Source: Cyclobacterium jeungdonense (GTDB lineage: Bacteria > Bacteroidota > Bacteroidia > Cytophagales > Cyclobacteriaceae). From it: a stretch of 64,000 nucleotides of DNA. The first letter of the stretch is position 1; each line of letters opens with the position of its first letter. Positions 8,321 to 17,244 of the stretch are shown piece by piece. The stretch covers positions 1,278,290 through 1,342,289 of the forward strand of contig NZ_WMCD01000001.1 in the NCBI RefSeq assembly GCF_010994275.1, written 5' to 3'. The notes under the pieces are model-generated. The model did no database searches. It was not told the origin of the DNA and saw nothing but the letters and a program-made list of their open reading frames with translations. The position numbers and the translations under genes are program-made.

Positions 8321-10582
8321 ATGTTACAAGCATCGCTCTGTTTTCCAGATCAGAAAAGGATCCTGCTCATTTTAATTACATTCCTTGGCTTTCAGGTAAC
8401 TAATCAAAGCCTGGCACAGAAACCGAAACCACACCACCTTCCCTTTCACCTGACGACACCTGGGTGGGAAGAAAGTCAACTGGATAAAGCAGAAATGCTG
8501 GAGGTTATCGCGGGTACCTGCAAGGTCATGGCCCGGCAACAAAATGAAGTGGGGGCCATCATTGATCCGTACCTGGACCGGGAGCATCAGTACGCTACCC
8601 CCTATTTCGCTTTTGCCGTTGGTGTTTTGCTGGATGCAGGAACGGGAATGGAGCTAAAGGAAGCTGGAATTAAAGCCATGGAGCACAGCACCCTGGACTT
8701 TTCAAAAGGCACAAAATCCATCCCAGATGAGCATGGGGAGTTTTTTATCAGTCCGCTTACTCATGCATTGGATCTTTATAAAAATCATATTCCTGAGAAA
8801 CTATATGATGAGTGGAAAAGGAGAATGGAAACTCCTCTGGCAGCGGTCATGCAGAACTTTGATGGCCGTATTAACAATTGGCGCACCTATGCCATGAAAG
8901 GTGATTGGAGCCGGGCGAAAAAGGGATTGAGTGAGAAAAAGTATGCTACCGAATTTATAGAAAAGGCCTGGAATCAATACAGTCAGCGGATTCGCATCGT
9001 GAATGACAAATGGAACTTGTACCAGGATTGGAGTAGCGATCCACAGTCCCTGGCAGTAGAAGCCGTCGGAAGGGGAAACCTGATTGGCCTGGCTATGGAA
9101 GGATACGACGGTCCGTCTTCGGATGAGATGCTTTCTGCAGTAAGAAGAGGCACCCATACCAGTCTTTTCATGCAGGCTCCGGATGGGCAGGCTCCACCCA
9201 ATGGAAGGACAGATAACCACATTTTTAATGATGTGCTGTACCAACTGGCTTTTGAGGTATTGGCGGAAGATGCGTGGAAGCAAGGAAATGAGAAACTGGC
9301 AGGGCAATACAGGCGGGCGGCTAACCTGGCCTTTAAAAGCATTTTAAGATGGCAGCGAACAGATACTCCTTGGATGGGTTCGTTTTTCATTACAAAAAAT
9401 CATTTTGAACCCGGCGACCGTATTGGTTACCAACCCGCCAGCCAATGGGGAAATTATACGGGTGCGATCGTACAACACCTGGCCGAGGCCTACCTCACCC
9501 GTCAATCAGAAATCCCTGAAGTACCTGCTCCGGCAGAAACAGGAGGATATGCCTTTGAGACGGACGATCGGTTTGGTGCCTTTTTTGCCAATGCCGGAGG
9601 CTTTCAGGTGATGGTCAATTTAAGAGGTGCTAGCGTCCCAAAATATGGCTTGAGCTGGACGCCGTTGGGTACGGTAAGGATGATCAAAAAAGGCTGGGAT
9701 GGCCGCCTCGGCCCTGCTGATGGAGAGCATGATTTAAGAAGGGGGCAAACCGTTGACCTGGTAACTGGAAGCGGAGACAAGGTAGATAACTACAGACCTC
9801 AATCTGGAATCTCCTTTGGACCTGAATGGAGGGAAAAAGGCCATTGGGTGCGTATTGCCGATCTGCCAGCCAACTACCAGGGAGAGGCTGAGGTTCATTT
9901 TGTCCATCCCTTGTTGGTAAAATTTACCATCCATTACAGCTACGTTACCGGGAGGGGCGGACCTTTTTTTAGCCAGGATTTTGTACTCACACCGGATTTA
10001 TTGGTAACCCGGCTGAAAAGTGCACAAGAGCTTCCTTTTGGGCTTACGGTACCCTTGCTGGAAAACGATGGCAGGTCCCTGCAAACTCAAATCTCAGAAG
10101 ACCGGGCGCATACCGGATATAGTACGCTGGGAGATCGACAGTACTTTATCAGTCTCAATGAATCAGTGGAGCTTGATACCACTGCAGCTTCCATCCAAAG
10201 TACCTACGGTTGGCTCAAACCCGTCCGATTTGAAACCCCCGAAGCTACTGTTGACCTGCTGGTTTATCCAAAAAGAGCTGGGGAAATGGAGGCGGATCGG
10301 CTAAAGGAAGGATTTCGATGGACTACGGGAGGGTTTGAAACTCCCTTTGCAAGGGTTGGGGAAAACTTTTATATTGGAGAAAAAATTGCAGGGGGAGAAG
10401 GACAATCAATGGATTTGGATGGAGACGGTGAGGCAGAGGTCTCCTTTGATCAAAACTGCTTTTTTGTGTTCCAATTGGAAAACGGTGGTATCAAACATGC
10501 AGAATCAGACCGGGCGGTAAAAATGAATTACCAAGGCAAAACCTACCAACTCAGCCCTTACCAGCCAGTTGCTGTCAAGTAA
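8321..10582 (+). CDS. Secreted alpha/alpha-toroid-like putative carbohydrate-active enzyme, family not recognised
   Basis: The product is 753 residues, exported by a signal peptide (hydrophobic ILLILITFLGF, cleavage near SLAQ). The N-terminal half (about 50-400) is helical with aromatic and acidic motifs such as NNWRTYAMKGDW, LYQDWSSDPQSLAVEAVGRG, PNGRTDNHIFND and YQPASQWGNYTGA. This looks like an (alpha/alpha)n toroid as in polysaccharide lyases and GH88/GH105-type hydrolases. The C-terminal half (about 410-753) is beta-rich. I cannot assign a CAZy family with confidence. It lies 10 nt behind the three-domain lyase in the same direction, which supports a joint role in breaking down one polysaccharide. 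A 96-bp gap separates it from the following lipoprotein gene. Confidence 0.7.
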   Translation: MLQASLCFPDQKRILLILITFLGFQVTNQSLAQKPKPHHLPFHLTTPGWEESQLDKAEMLEVIAGTCKVMARQQNEVGAIIDPYLDREHQYATPYFAFAVGVLLDAGTGMELKEAGIKAMEHSTLDFSKGTKSIPDEHGEFFISPLTHALDLYKNHIPEKLYDEWKRRMETPLAAVMQNFDGRINNWRTYAMKGDWSRAKKGLSEKKYATEFIEKAWNQYSQRIRIVNDKWNLYQDWSSDPQSLAVEAVGRGNLIGLAMEGYDGPSSDEMLSAVRRGTHTSLFMQAPDGQAPPNGRTDNHIFNDVLYQLAFEVLAEDAWKQGNEKLAGQYRRAANLAFKSILRWQRTDTPWMGSFFITKNHFEPGDRIGYQPASQWGNYTGAIVQHLAEAYLTRQSEIPEVPAPAETGGYAFETDDRFGAFFANAGGFQVMVNLRGASVPKYGLSWTPLGTVRMIKKGWDGRLGPADGEHDLRRGQTVDLVTGSGDKVDNYRPQSGISFGPEWREKGHWVRIADLPANYQGEAEVHFVHPLLVKFTIHYSYVTGRGGPFFSQDFVLTPDLLVTRLKSAQELPFGLTVPLLENDGRSLQTQISEDRAHTGYSTLGDRQYFISLNESVELDTTAASIQSTYGWLKPVRFETPEATVDLLVYPKRAGEMEADRLKEGFRWTTGGFETPFARVGENFYIGEKIAGGEGQSMDLDGDGEAEVSFDQNCFFVFQLENGGIKHAESDRAVKMNYQGKTYQLSPYQPVAVK

Positions 10583-10678
10583 AACTATCGAATTGGAATT
10601 ATTACCCAGATCCCAGGGCAAAATCAAACATTCCCAGTAAATTTGGGTTCCAAAATATGATTCTCCACGCTCCTGTAC

Positions 10679-11068
10679 ATGAAAAATATAGTTCTCAACG
10701 GCCTTTTTTTTATCTTTTTGTCGTTTTCCATGCTCTCCTGTACCGGAAAACTCGATACCGGCACCATGAATATGTCTAATTGGAAAAAGGACAGGAACGG
10801 CTGTCTTGGGCTTCGTCTCCAGGATGTGGAAGAATTGCGTTCGATTAAAAACAGTTTTTTAGCCAGTTACAACCAGGAAATTATTAAGACCTTTGGCAGG
10901 CCCGACCGGGTGGAACTGGTCGATAAAAGTCAGAGTTTCTTTATTTACTTTCTGGAACCTTCCGATAATTGCGAAGTAAACCAAGAAAAAGAACCGCTGA
11001 AGGTTCTTTTTCGACTTAATGCAATCAGTAAGGTAAGTGAAGTAACCATCTCACGTCTTAATCCATAA
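10679..11068 (+). CDS. Small lipoprotein of unknown function
   Basis: The 129-residue product has a lipoprotein signal peptide with lipobox SMLSC (Cys at 21). The mature part contains CLGLR, a helical segment with IIKTFGRPDRVEL, and a C-terminal beta-rich part (FFIYFLEPSDNC, LKVLFRLNAISKVSEVTI). The FGRPDRVE-type phrase followed by a strand resembles small SmpA/BamE-like lipoprotein folds, but this is a weak resemblance. The 3' end overlaps the convergent ROK kinase gene by 11 bp. Confidence 0.7.
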   Translation: MKNIVLNGLFFIFLSFSMLSCTGKLDTGTMNMSNWKKDRNGCLGLRLQDVEELRSIKNSFLASYNQEIIKTFGRPDRVELVDKSQSFFIYFLEPSDNCEVNQEKEPLKVLFRLNAISKVSEVTISRLNP

Positions 11069-11981
11069 AACAAAGCGCAGCAGCCCCCAGCGTCCCCGCG
11101 TCGTTTTCAAGGGTGGCCCGTTGCATCTTAATATCGGACAGGTAGTAGGGACTTAGGTATTGGTGAACGGTTTTATCCATAGAGGGCATGATGTAGGACA
11201 AGGCTGCAGAAATGCCTCCACCAAAGTATATTTCGTTCACGTCCAGGATGCGTATGGTAGACACAATGGCCTCACCCAGAATTTCTCCTACTTCGGCAAA
11301 GGTCTTTAAGGCAATTGGATTTCCTTCCGATGCAGCGCTCACCAATACGTGCATTCCCAGTTCCTGAGTTGCCAGTTTACCTGATTCCTCCGGAAATTTT
11401 TCCAGAAATCTAGCGGCGATTTTCAGGATACCATTTCGACCTATCAGTGGTTCAAGGCGACTATTCCCCCTGGATAGCATGTGCCCCATTTCCATGGCAT
11501 TTCCTCTGACCCCTTTAAAAACAGCTCCATCCATAATCAATGCACTCCCTATACCCGTTCCCAGGGTAATAAATAGGTAGTTTGGGGGAGTATCGCCTGT
11601 CCCAAAATGCAACTCGCCCACCGCTGCGGCACTGGCGTCATTCTCAAGGTGAAAAATGATATCCGGGTATTTTTTTAGCAGGGCATTTTTTAAATCAAAC
11701 CCATTTAACTCGGAGATGGCAGGAATTTCCAGGGTGGTGGTCCGATCTTTACTCACCAATCCGGGCAGGCCGATGCCTACGTGGCGGACTTCAGGAAATT
11801 GGCGAAGGTAATTACCCACCACTTCCACAAAAGCCAGACTGAAACCTGATTCGTGACTCCGAAGCGAAGCCGTTGCCTCCTTGGCAAAATGAAGAATCTC
11901 ACCTTTCGTGTTGACCAGTCCAACTTTTACATGGGTTCCCCCCACATCTATACCTAAAAAGTTTTCAGTTTTCTTATTCAT
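11058..11981 (-). CDS. ROK family sugar kinase (glucokinase-like)
   Basis: The 307-residue cytoplasmic protein has the ROK/hexokinase fold. The phosphate-1 motif is FLGIDVGGTHVKVG at the N-terminus. HLENDASAAAVGE holds the catalytic Asp, and FITLGTGIGSALI is the phosphate-2 loop. GNAMEMGHM supplies the Glu and His of the substrate site. The family phosphorylates glucose, other hexoses or N-acetyl amino sugars with ATP. The Cys-rich zinc motif (CxCGxxGCxE) that normally follows the GH is absent: the segment after GHM is LSRGNSRLEPLIG. Such Cys-less ROK kinases exist, so this need not mean loss of activity. The gene is convergent with the lipoprotein gene. Confidence 0.85.
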   Translation of the reverse strand: MNKKTENFLGIDVGGTHVKVGLVNTKGEILHFAKEATASLRSHESGFSLAFVEVVGNYLRQFPEVRHVGIGLPGLVSKDRTTTLEIPAISELNGFDLKNALLKKYPDIIFHLENDASAAAVGELHFGTGDTPPNYLFITLGTGIGSALIMDGAVFKGVRGNAMEMGHMLSRGNSRLEPLIGRNGILKIAARFLEKFPEESGKLATQELGMHVLVSAASEGNPIALKTFAEVGEILGEAIVSTIRILDVNEIYFGGGISAALSYIMPSMDKTVHQYLSPYYLSDIKMQRATLENDAGTLGAAALCFMD

Positions 11982-12150
11982 AGTATGTGTTACTCAAATG
12001 AACGTTAATTTTGAATCCTTTAAAAAGAACTTATACTCTAATGCTGTTTTACCAAGATGGGATATCACAGACAACGGGTAAAAATAACGGATTTTCTGTG
12101 AAAATAGGTGAATCAACGGAATGATTGCCGAAAATTAGGCATCCAATCCT

Positions 12151-12978
12151 TCAGGGCAAATGAATCCCGTCTTCCCTGATTACAATCTTCTTCTTTTTAT
12201 AGAGTTGACCGATGCACTGCTTAAATTGCTTTTTACTCATCCCCAGGTGTTCCCGGATGCTATCGGGGTCGGATTTATCCGAAAGCGGCAAAAAACCAGT
12301 TTCTTTAACTTTTGCAAGAATGAAATCGGCCCCTTCCTCGTATTTTTGCCGGCCAATGGGGGTCAATTGCACGTCCATTTTGTTATCTTCCCGGATCTTT
12401 TTTATAAAGGCCGTGACGGTTTGTCCAATTTCCAATTCCTGAAAGACTTCATTTTCGTACACCAGTCCTTCATAAAAACCCGCTATCAATACTTTAAATC
12501 CCAGGTCCGTCCGGTCAAATACCAAAGCTTGCACTTCCTGCCCTTCCTGAAATATGCTGGTGTCAGATAGTATAAAATCTTCGTATTTAGTTACTCCTAT
12601 CAAGCGGTTGGTTCGATGGTCCAGACAAACGATGGTCAACACCTTATCTCCCTTGTCAACTTGTTGCCGCATTTCTGAATTGGGAAGAAAGAGGTCCTTT
12701 TCGAGCCCCCAATCTAAAAAAGCTCCGATTGGCGTTACATCTTTTACTTGCATCAATGCAAACTCATCCAGCAGGGCTACGGGGCGATCGGTTACAGCTA
12801 CAGGCCGATCCTCGCTATCGGTATACACAAAAACCTCCAATACATCCCCTTCTTTTTCGTCCCCTTTCAAGTAGCGTTTGGGAATCAGCACTTCACCTGC
12901 ATCGCTTAATTGCAAATAGGCTCCGTTGTCGGTAAACCGATTAATGCTCAGGGTACTGATCAATCCTAATTCTTTCAT
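12151..12978 (-). CDS. cvfB: CvfB/YitL-like S1 RNA-binding protein
   Basis: The 275-residue cytoplasmic protein has tandem S1-like OB-fold domains and a C-terminal winged helix, the CvfB layout. Domain 1 includes AYLQLSDAGEVLIPKRYL, domain 2 includes VKDVTPIGAFLDWGLEKDLFLP, and domain 3 includes FYEGLVYENEVF. The C-terminal MSKKQFKQCIGQLYKKKKIVIREDG matches the winged helix, and GMSKKQFKQ is typical of the family. CvfB proteins bind RNA and affect expression of many genes in Firmicutes; the role in Bacteroidota is not established. The ATG directly abuts the 3' end of a dispersed repeat (12979-13070), and a candidate promoter lies at 13113-13139, so the repeat would form its 5' leader. Confidence 0.85.
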   Translation of the reverse strand: MKELGLISTLSINRFTDNGAYLQLSDAGEVLIPKRYLKGDEKEGDVLEVFVYTDSEDRPVAVTDRPVALLDEFALMQVKDVTPIGAFLDWGLEKDLFLPNSEMRQQVDKGDKVLTIVCLDHRTNRLIGVTKYEDFILSDTSIFQEGQEVQALVFDRTDLGFKVLIAGFYEGLVYENEVFQELEIGQTVTAFIKKIREDNKMDVQLTPIGRQKYEEGADFILAKVKETGFLPLSDKSDPDSIREHLGMSKKQFKQCIGQLYKKKKIVIREDGIHLP

Positions 12979-13070
12979 CTGTTTATTATTTTCTTTTTAT
13001 TGGTCAGATGGAATCTCGCATGGAGGATAATCATCTTCTATGTGACGGCAATCATCATGCTCGATTTCAT
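12979..13070 (-). repeat. Dispersed leader repeat, copy C, abutting the cvfB start codon
   Basis: One of three copies (others at 22924-23038 and 60528-60618). Read on the minus strand it begins ATGAAATCGAGCATGA, continues with GTCACA, GATGATTAT, CATGCGAGATT and TGACC, and ends AATAATAAACAG directly before the cvfB ATG. The first block and CATGCGAGATTCCAT form an imperfect 15-bp inverted repeat (12 of 15 match) that could fold as a hairpin. In this copy the leader ORF seen in the other copies is broken by a TAG at its eleventh codon. The later part stays open and runs out at a TGA that overlaps the cvfB ATG. Confidence 0.85.
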
Positions 13071-13112
13071 GGGGTGTTCGGTTTCTTTTGGCTCCCGACG
13101 TCCATTTTGGCA

Positions 13113-13139
13113 CAAATGTAATGAATTTACAGAATACAA
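13113..13139 (-). promoter_or_regulatory. Candidate Bacteroidota-type promoter for cvfB
   Basis: On the minus strand TTG-N16-TACATTTG matches the TAnnTTTG -7 element with an upstream TTG; the spacing is slightly shorter than the usual 17-23. Transcription would start near 13106, upstream of repeat copy C. In the 402-bp gap 12979-13380 this, the repeat and the palindrome at 13295 are the only features I can support. Confidence 0.45.
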
Positions 13140-13294
13140 TCGTTTCCCCTACCTACCAAGAACTGGATGAGGGCTGAAGATCCGACGTTGTTTCCGGTCA
13201 ACATTTCAACCGCATTTCCAGCTTAAGAGAAATTCGGATTCAAATGCTACACTTTTTTGGAAAAATCAGGATTTCTTGGGTAAAATCATATAAT

Positions 13295-13308
13295 TTTTGA
13301 CGTCAAAA
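13295..13308. promoter_or_regulatory. 14-bp perfect palindrome upstream of the AGCS symporter, candidate operator
   Basis: TTTTGACGTCAAAA is a perfect palindrome ending 72 bp before the ATG of the sodium:amino-acid symporter gene. Its size and position suit a dimeric transcription factor site. No regulator gene lies next to it, so the binding protein is unknown. Confidence 0.4.
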
Positions 13309-13380
13309 GCAAATGTAAACATATTTTGGTTTTCTTTGTGGTCAGTACACCAATCGACCGCAGCCAACCTTTTCTGTTCT

Positions 13381-14811
13381 ATGGAATCTATTATTTACGC
13401 CATCAATGATATTATTTGGAGTAATGCCTTGATTGTCCTTTGTTTAGGCGCAGGGATTTATTTTTCCATCACAACCAGATTTCTTCAAATTCGCTATTTT
13501 CGGGAAATGATCAAACTTCTGTTTGGGGGGGAATCCTCTGATAAAGGGGTGACCTCATTTCAGGCTTTTGCCATCGCTATTTCCGGACGGGTGGGAACCG
13601 GAAATATTGCGGGCGTAGCTACCGCCATCGCGATGGGTGGACCTGGAGCAATATTCTGGATGTGGATCATCGCCTTCCTGGGTAGTGCTTCCGCTTTTAT
13701 CGAAGCCACGCTAGGTCAGATGTTTAAGGAGATCAAGGGTGGCCAATATCGGGGTGGGCCTGCTTTTTATATACAAAAAGGACTGGGAATCAGATGGTAT
13801 GCAGTACTTTTCGCTTTTGCTACCATTCTGAGTACCGCTTTTTTCTTACCCGGCGTGCAAAGCAATAGCATCGCACTCAGCGTAGAAAATGCCTTTCAGG
13901 TGCCCACCTGGATTACCGGTTTGGTGATTTGCTTTTTTCTGGCTTTGATTATTTTTGGTGGCGTAAAAAGAATTGGTAAGGTGGCTCAGATTGTAGTCCC
14001 CTTTATGGCAGCCGCCTACATTCTAATGGCTGTAATCATTATGATTTTAAATATTAGCGAGATTCCAGGGGTGATCAAATTAATTGTCACTTCTGCTTTT
14101 AATATGGAGTCAACGTTCGGAGGTATTTTTGGAATGGCTATTTCCTGGGGAATCAAAAGGGGAATTTACAGCAACGAGGCCGGTCAGGGAACTGCTCCGC
14201 ATGCCGCTGCTGCTGCTGAAGTAAGTCACCCTGTCAAGCAGGGTTTGGTGCAGGCTTTTTCGGTTTATGTTGACACCTTATTTATATGTACGGCTACTGC
14301 ATTTATGATTCTTTTTACCGGCCAGTACAATGTAATCAATCCGGAAGGTGGATTTATCGTCGAAAACCTTCCTGGGGTACCCATAGGACCTGAATTCACG
14401 CAGTTTGCTATCAGTGAACATTTTCCCAATATGGGTCCGGGATTTGTCGCCATTGCCCTGATGTTTTTTGCCTTTACCACTATTATGGCTTATTACTACA
14501 TTGCAGAGACCAATTTGAGTTTTCTTCAAGGAGACGAAAACCGCAAATGGCCCTTGTTTTTACTGAGGGCGTTGATTTTGATTGCTACTTTCTACGGTAC
14601 TATCCGAACTGCAGCTCTGGCCTGGACCTTGGGAGATATTGGGGTGGGTATGATGGCCTGGTTAAACATCATCGCCATTTTCCTATTGAGGAAGCCCGCA
14701 ATGGATGCCTTGCGGGATTACGTGGAGCAACGAAAAAAAGGTTTGGATCCTACCTTTAATTCGGATACTTTGAATATAGATAATACCGAGGAATGGGATA
14801 AAATAGAATAA
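13381..14811 (+). CDS. Sodium:alanine/glycine symporter, AGCS family
   Basis: The 476-residue protein is an inner-membrane transporter with about 10-11 hydrophobic helices. Family features are FAIAISGRVGTGNIAGVATAI (conserved GRVGTGNIAGVA), GGPGAIFWMW, KGGQYRGGPAFYI and the signature SNEAGQGTAPHAAAAA. AGCS carriers bring in alanine, glycine or related amino acids with Na+. ATG 13381 is chosen because MESIIYAINDIIW matches the usual family start; the frame is open back to a TTG at 13297, but those extra residues overlap the palindrome and are unlike the family. Confidence 0.9.
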   Translation: MESIIYAINDIIWSNALIVLCLGAGIYFSITTRFLQIRYFREMIKLLFGGESSDKGVTSFQAFAIAISGRVGTGNIAGVATAIAMGGPGAIFWMWIIAFLGSASAFIEATLGQMFKEIKGGQYRGGPAFYIQKGLGIRWYAVLFAFATILSTAFFLPGVQSNSIALSVENAFQVPTWITGLVICFFLALIIFGGVKRIGKVAQIVVPFMAAAYILMAVIIMILNISEIPGVIKLIVTSAFNMESTFGGIFGMAISWGIKRGIYSNEAGQGTAPHAAAAAEVSHPVKQGLVQAFSVYVDTLFICTATAFMILFTGQYNVINPEGGFIVENLPGVPIGPEFTQFAISEHFPNMGPGFVAIALMFFAFTTIMAYYYIAETNLSFLQGDENRKWPLFLLRALILIATFYGTIRTAALAWTLGDIGVGMMAWLNIIAIFLLRKPAMDALRDYVEQRKKGLDPTFNSDTLNIDNTEEWDKIE

Positions 14812-14937
14812 GGAACCCCTTCCGCTTTTTAATTCATTTGCTTTTCTAATAAAATTCAAGTTTCACAGGCAAGCAGGCATAGGTTGGATTATTTTTCTTA
14901 TCTTTTTAATTGATAAGAGAAAACCAAATTTTCAGCC

Positions 14938-17235
14938 ATGCAGCAATCCCCGAATCAACCGACACCAGGAGGACTGGTTTTGTTACCAATCCTTTACATG
15001 GTATGGTCCGAAACCCTAATCCAGGATCAGGAAAACCAGGCATTTATAACGTTTTTAAATCAGGCTGACTGGCTCAGCGAAGAAGATAAGAAATTTTTGA
15101 GGGAAAAACTCAGTCCGGAATCTCCTCCTCAACGGCAGGAAATGGAATTCTGGTGGGAAACCATCACTTCTGCCATAGAAGAAAGCAAAACCTACCCTAA
15201 CCTGACTTCACTAGGTATCGAATTATTGAGAAAAGCGGCTCCGGAAGTTGCCTACACCTTTCCCATTGAGCAGGCCGAAAAGGAATTATCCGATCTTGAA
15301 AAAGAATTAGGAATCGTGGGCAAATCTGCCGCACTCAGCTTCAAATCTTCTCATAGCAACATTTCGACGCGTTATGAAACCCAGGTAGACTTTGATGTCA
15401 GCGCCCTGACGGAAATCCTCGATGGGCAGAGAAAACCCCTGATTGATGCACTCAAGACCTTCCTGGCTACCGATAATTTCGATTATATTCAACCTGATAA
15501 TCTGGAAACCTACCGCAATCAGGTTCTCTCCTGGTGTAGACTCCTGGCGGATAAGGGCTACGGAGCCATTGGATACCCGGAGGAGTATGGAGGTAAAGAC
15601 GACATGGAGGCGTATTTTACCGTCATGGAAACGCTGAGCTACCGGGATCTGAGCATGGTAATCAAATTTGGAGTGCAATTTGGCCTTTGGGGCATGAGCA
15701 TCCTGTCACTGGGTACGAAAAAGCATCATGACAAATACCTAAAAGCCATAGGAACGCTGGAACTTCCCGGTTGCTTTGCCATGACCGAAACCAATCACGG
15801 ATCCAATGTAAAAGGTATTGAAACCACCGCCAACTATGACCACCAAAGCCAAACCTTTACCATTCACACACCCCATCAGGATGCCCGGAAAGAATACATC
15901 GGAAACGCCGCCATGCATGGTAAAATGGCAACCGTTTTTGCCAAGCTCTTGATTGATGGAAAAGATTATGGGGTCAGTACGTTTGTGGTTCCTTTACGGG
16001 ATGAGGAAGGAAATACCTTACCAGGAGTTAAAATTACCGACTGTGGGAGAAAAATGGGTCTAAACGGGGTGGACAACGGATTGATCGCTTTCGATCAGGT
16101 AGTCGTCCCCCGGGAAAATATGTTGGATCGGTTTTCCGCCGTGGATGAAGACGGTCAATTTCAAAGCCCGATTGCCAGCGATAACAAGCGCTTTTTTACC
16201 ATGCTGGGTACCTTGGTGGGAGGAAGAATAGGCATTCCCCGGTCGGCTCTTGCTGCATCCAAATCCGGATTGACCATTGCCATCCGCTACGGAGACCGCC
16301 GACGGCAATTTGGTCCCGAGGGCGGGGAAGAGATCCCCATATTAAATTACCGCATGCACCAGCGGAGACTGATCCCTTTGCTGGCAAAAACCTATGCCTG
16401 CCATTTTGCTATGGAATACGTTACCAATCGCTTTCTCCAACGACAGGAGGAAGAAATGCAGGAAATCGAAGCTCTGGCGGCTGGAATGAAATCTTATGTA
16501 ACCTGGCAAAACACTGCCACTTTACAAGAATGCAGGGAAGCCTGTGGGGGAAAGGGATTCTTATCCGAAAACCGGATCGATGCCCTGAAAAACGATACGG
16601 ATGTCTATACCACCTTCGAAGGGGACAACACGGTACTCATGCAACTGGTGGCCAAAAGCCGCTTAAGTGCCTATAAGGAGCAATTTGAAAACATGAACCT
16701 GTTTACCATTATTAATTACGTAGCCTCCAAAACGAAGACATCCATTACGGAAAAGAACCCGCTGATCATTCGAAATACAGACGAAGATCACCTGTTGGAT
16801 TCGGAATTTCATTTGAGTGCTTTTGAATACCGGGAAAACAGCATTCTGGATTCCGGAGCAAAGCGCTTGAAGCGGCTAATGGATGAAGGAATGGATCCCT
16901 TTGATGCGGTAAACGTGTCCCAGCATCACCTGGTCAATATGGGACAAGCCTACATCGAACGGGTAATTTTGGAAAAATTTATAGAAAAAACCGATCAAAC
17001 TTCTGATCCAAAAATCAAGGACGTTCTGAAGAAATTATGTGATTTGTACGCCCTGTACCAGTTGGAGACCCACAAAGGCTGGTACCTGGAGCAGGGGTAT
17101 ATGGAAGGCGTAAAAACCAAAGCGATCCGAAAGATGGTCAATCAGTTGTGCTGGGAAATACGAAAAGATGCGGTCCCGTTGGTAAACGCATTTAACATCC
17201 CCGATGTCTGTTTGGCAGCACCCATCGCCTTGTAA
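14938..17235 (+). CDS. Acyl-CoA dehydrogenase/oxidase-like flavoenzyme, long form
   Basis: The 765-residue cytoplasmic enzyme is longer than classical acyl-CoA dehydrogenases (about 380) and matches the acyl-CoA oxidase architecture. FAMTETNHGSNVKGIETTA and FTIHTPHQDARKEYIGNAA are the FAD and substrate-binding motifs of the oxidase branch. EACGGKGFLSENRID and VYTTFEGDNTVL include the conserved region with the catalytic Glu. The C-terminal 150 residues are helical, as in the ACOX C-terminal domain. It probably catalyses the first, alpha-beta oxidising step of fatty-acid beta-oxidation; whether O2 or ETF is the acceptor cannot be told from sequence. It starts 126 bp after the symporter and ends 9 bp before the SLC13 transporter. 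Confidence 0.85.
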   Translation: MQQSPNQPTPGGLVLLPILYMVWSETLIQDQENQAFITFLNQADWLSEEDKKFLREKLSPESPPQRQEMEFWWETITSAIEESKTYPNLTSLGIELLRKAAPEVAYTFPIEQAEKELSDLEKELGIVGKSAALSFKSSHSNISTRYETQVDFDVSALTEILDGQRKPLIDALKTFLATDNFDYIQPDNLETYRNQVLSWCRLLADKGYGAIGYPEEYGGKDDMEAYFTVMETLSYRDLSMVIKFGVQFGLWGMSILSLGTKKHHDKYLKAIGTLELPGCFAMTETNHGSNVKGIETTANYDHQSQTFTIHTPHQDARKEYIGNAAMHGKMATVFAKLLIDGKDYGVSTFVVPLRDEEGNTLPGVKITDCGRKMGLNGVDNGLIAFDQVVVPRENMLDRFSAVDEDGQFQSPIASDNKRFFTMLGTLVGGRIGIPRSALAASKSGLTIAIRYGDRRRQFGPEGGEEIPILNYRMHQRRLIPLLAKTYACHFAMEYVTNRFLQRQEEEMQEIEALAAGMKSYVTWQNTATLQECREACGGKGFLSENRIDALKNDTDVYTTFEGDNTVLMQLVAKSRLSAYKEQFENMNLFTIINYVASKTKTSITEKNPLIIRNTDEDHLLDSEFHLSAFEYRENSILDSGAKRLKRLMDEGMDPFDAVNVSQHHLVNMGQAYIERVILEKFIEKTDQTSDPKIKDVLKKLCDLYALYQLETHKGWYLEQGYMEGVKTKAIRKMVNQLCWEIRKDAVPLVNAFNIPDVCLAAPIAL

Positions 17236-17244
17236 GCCTATTTT

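Noticed and set aside
4357..10582. Calling the left region a complete polysaccharide utilization locus
   Set aside because: No SusC/SusD pair or dedicated regulator is present in the window; only enzymes are seen.
14812..14835. Small hairpin GGAA-CCCC-TTCC followed by T-run after the symporter gene
   Set aside because: The stem is only 4 bp; too weak to call a terminator.
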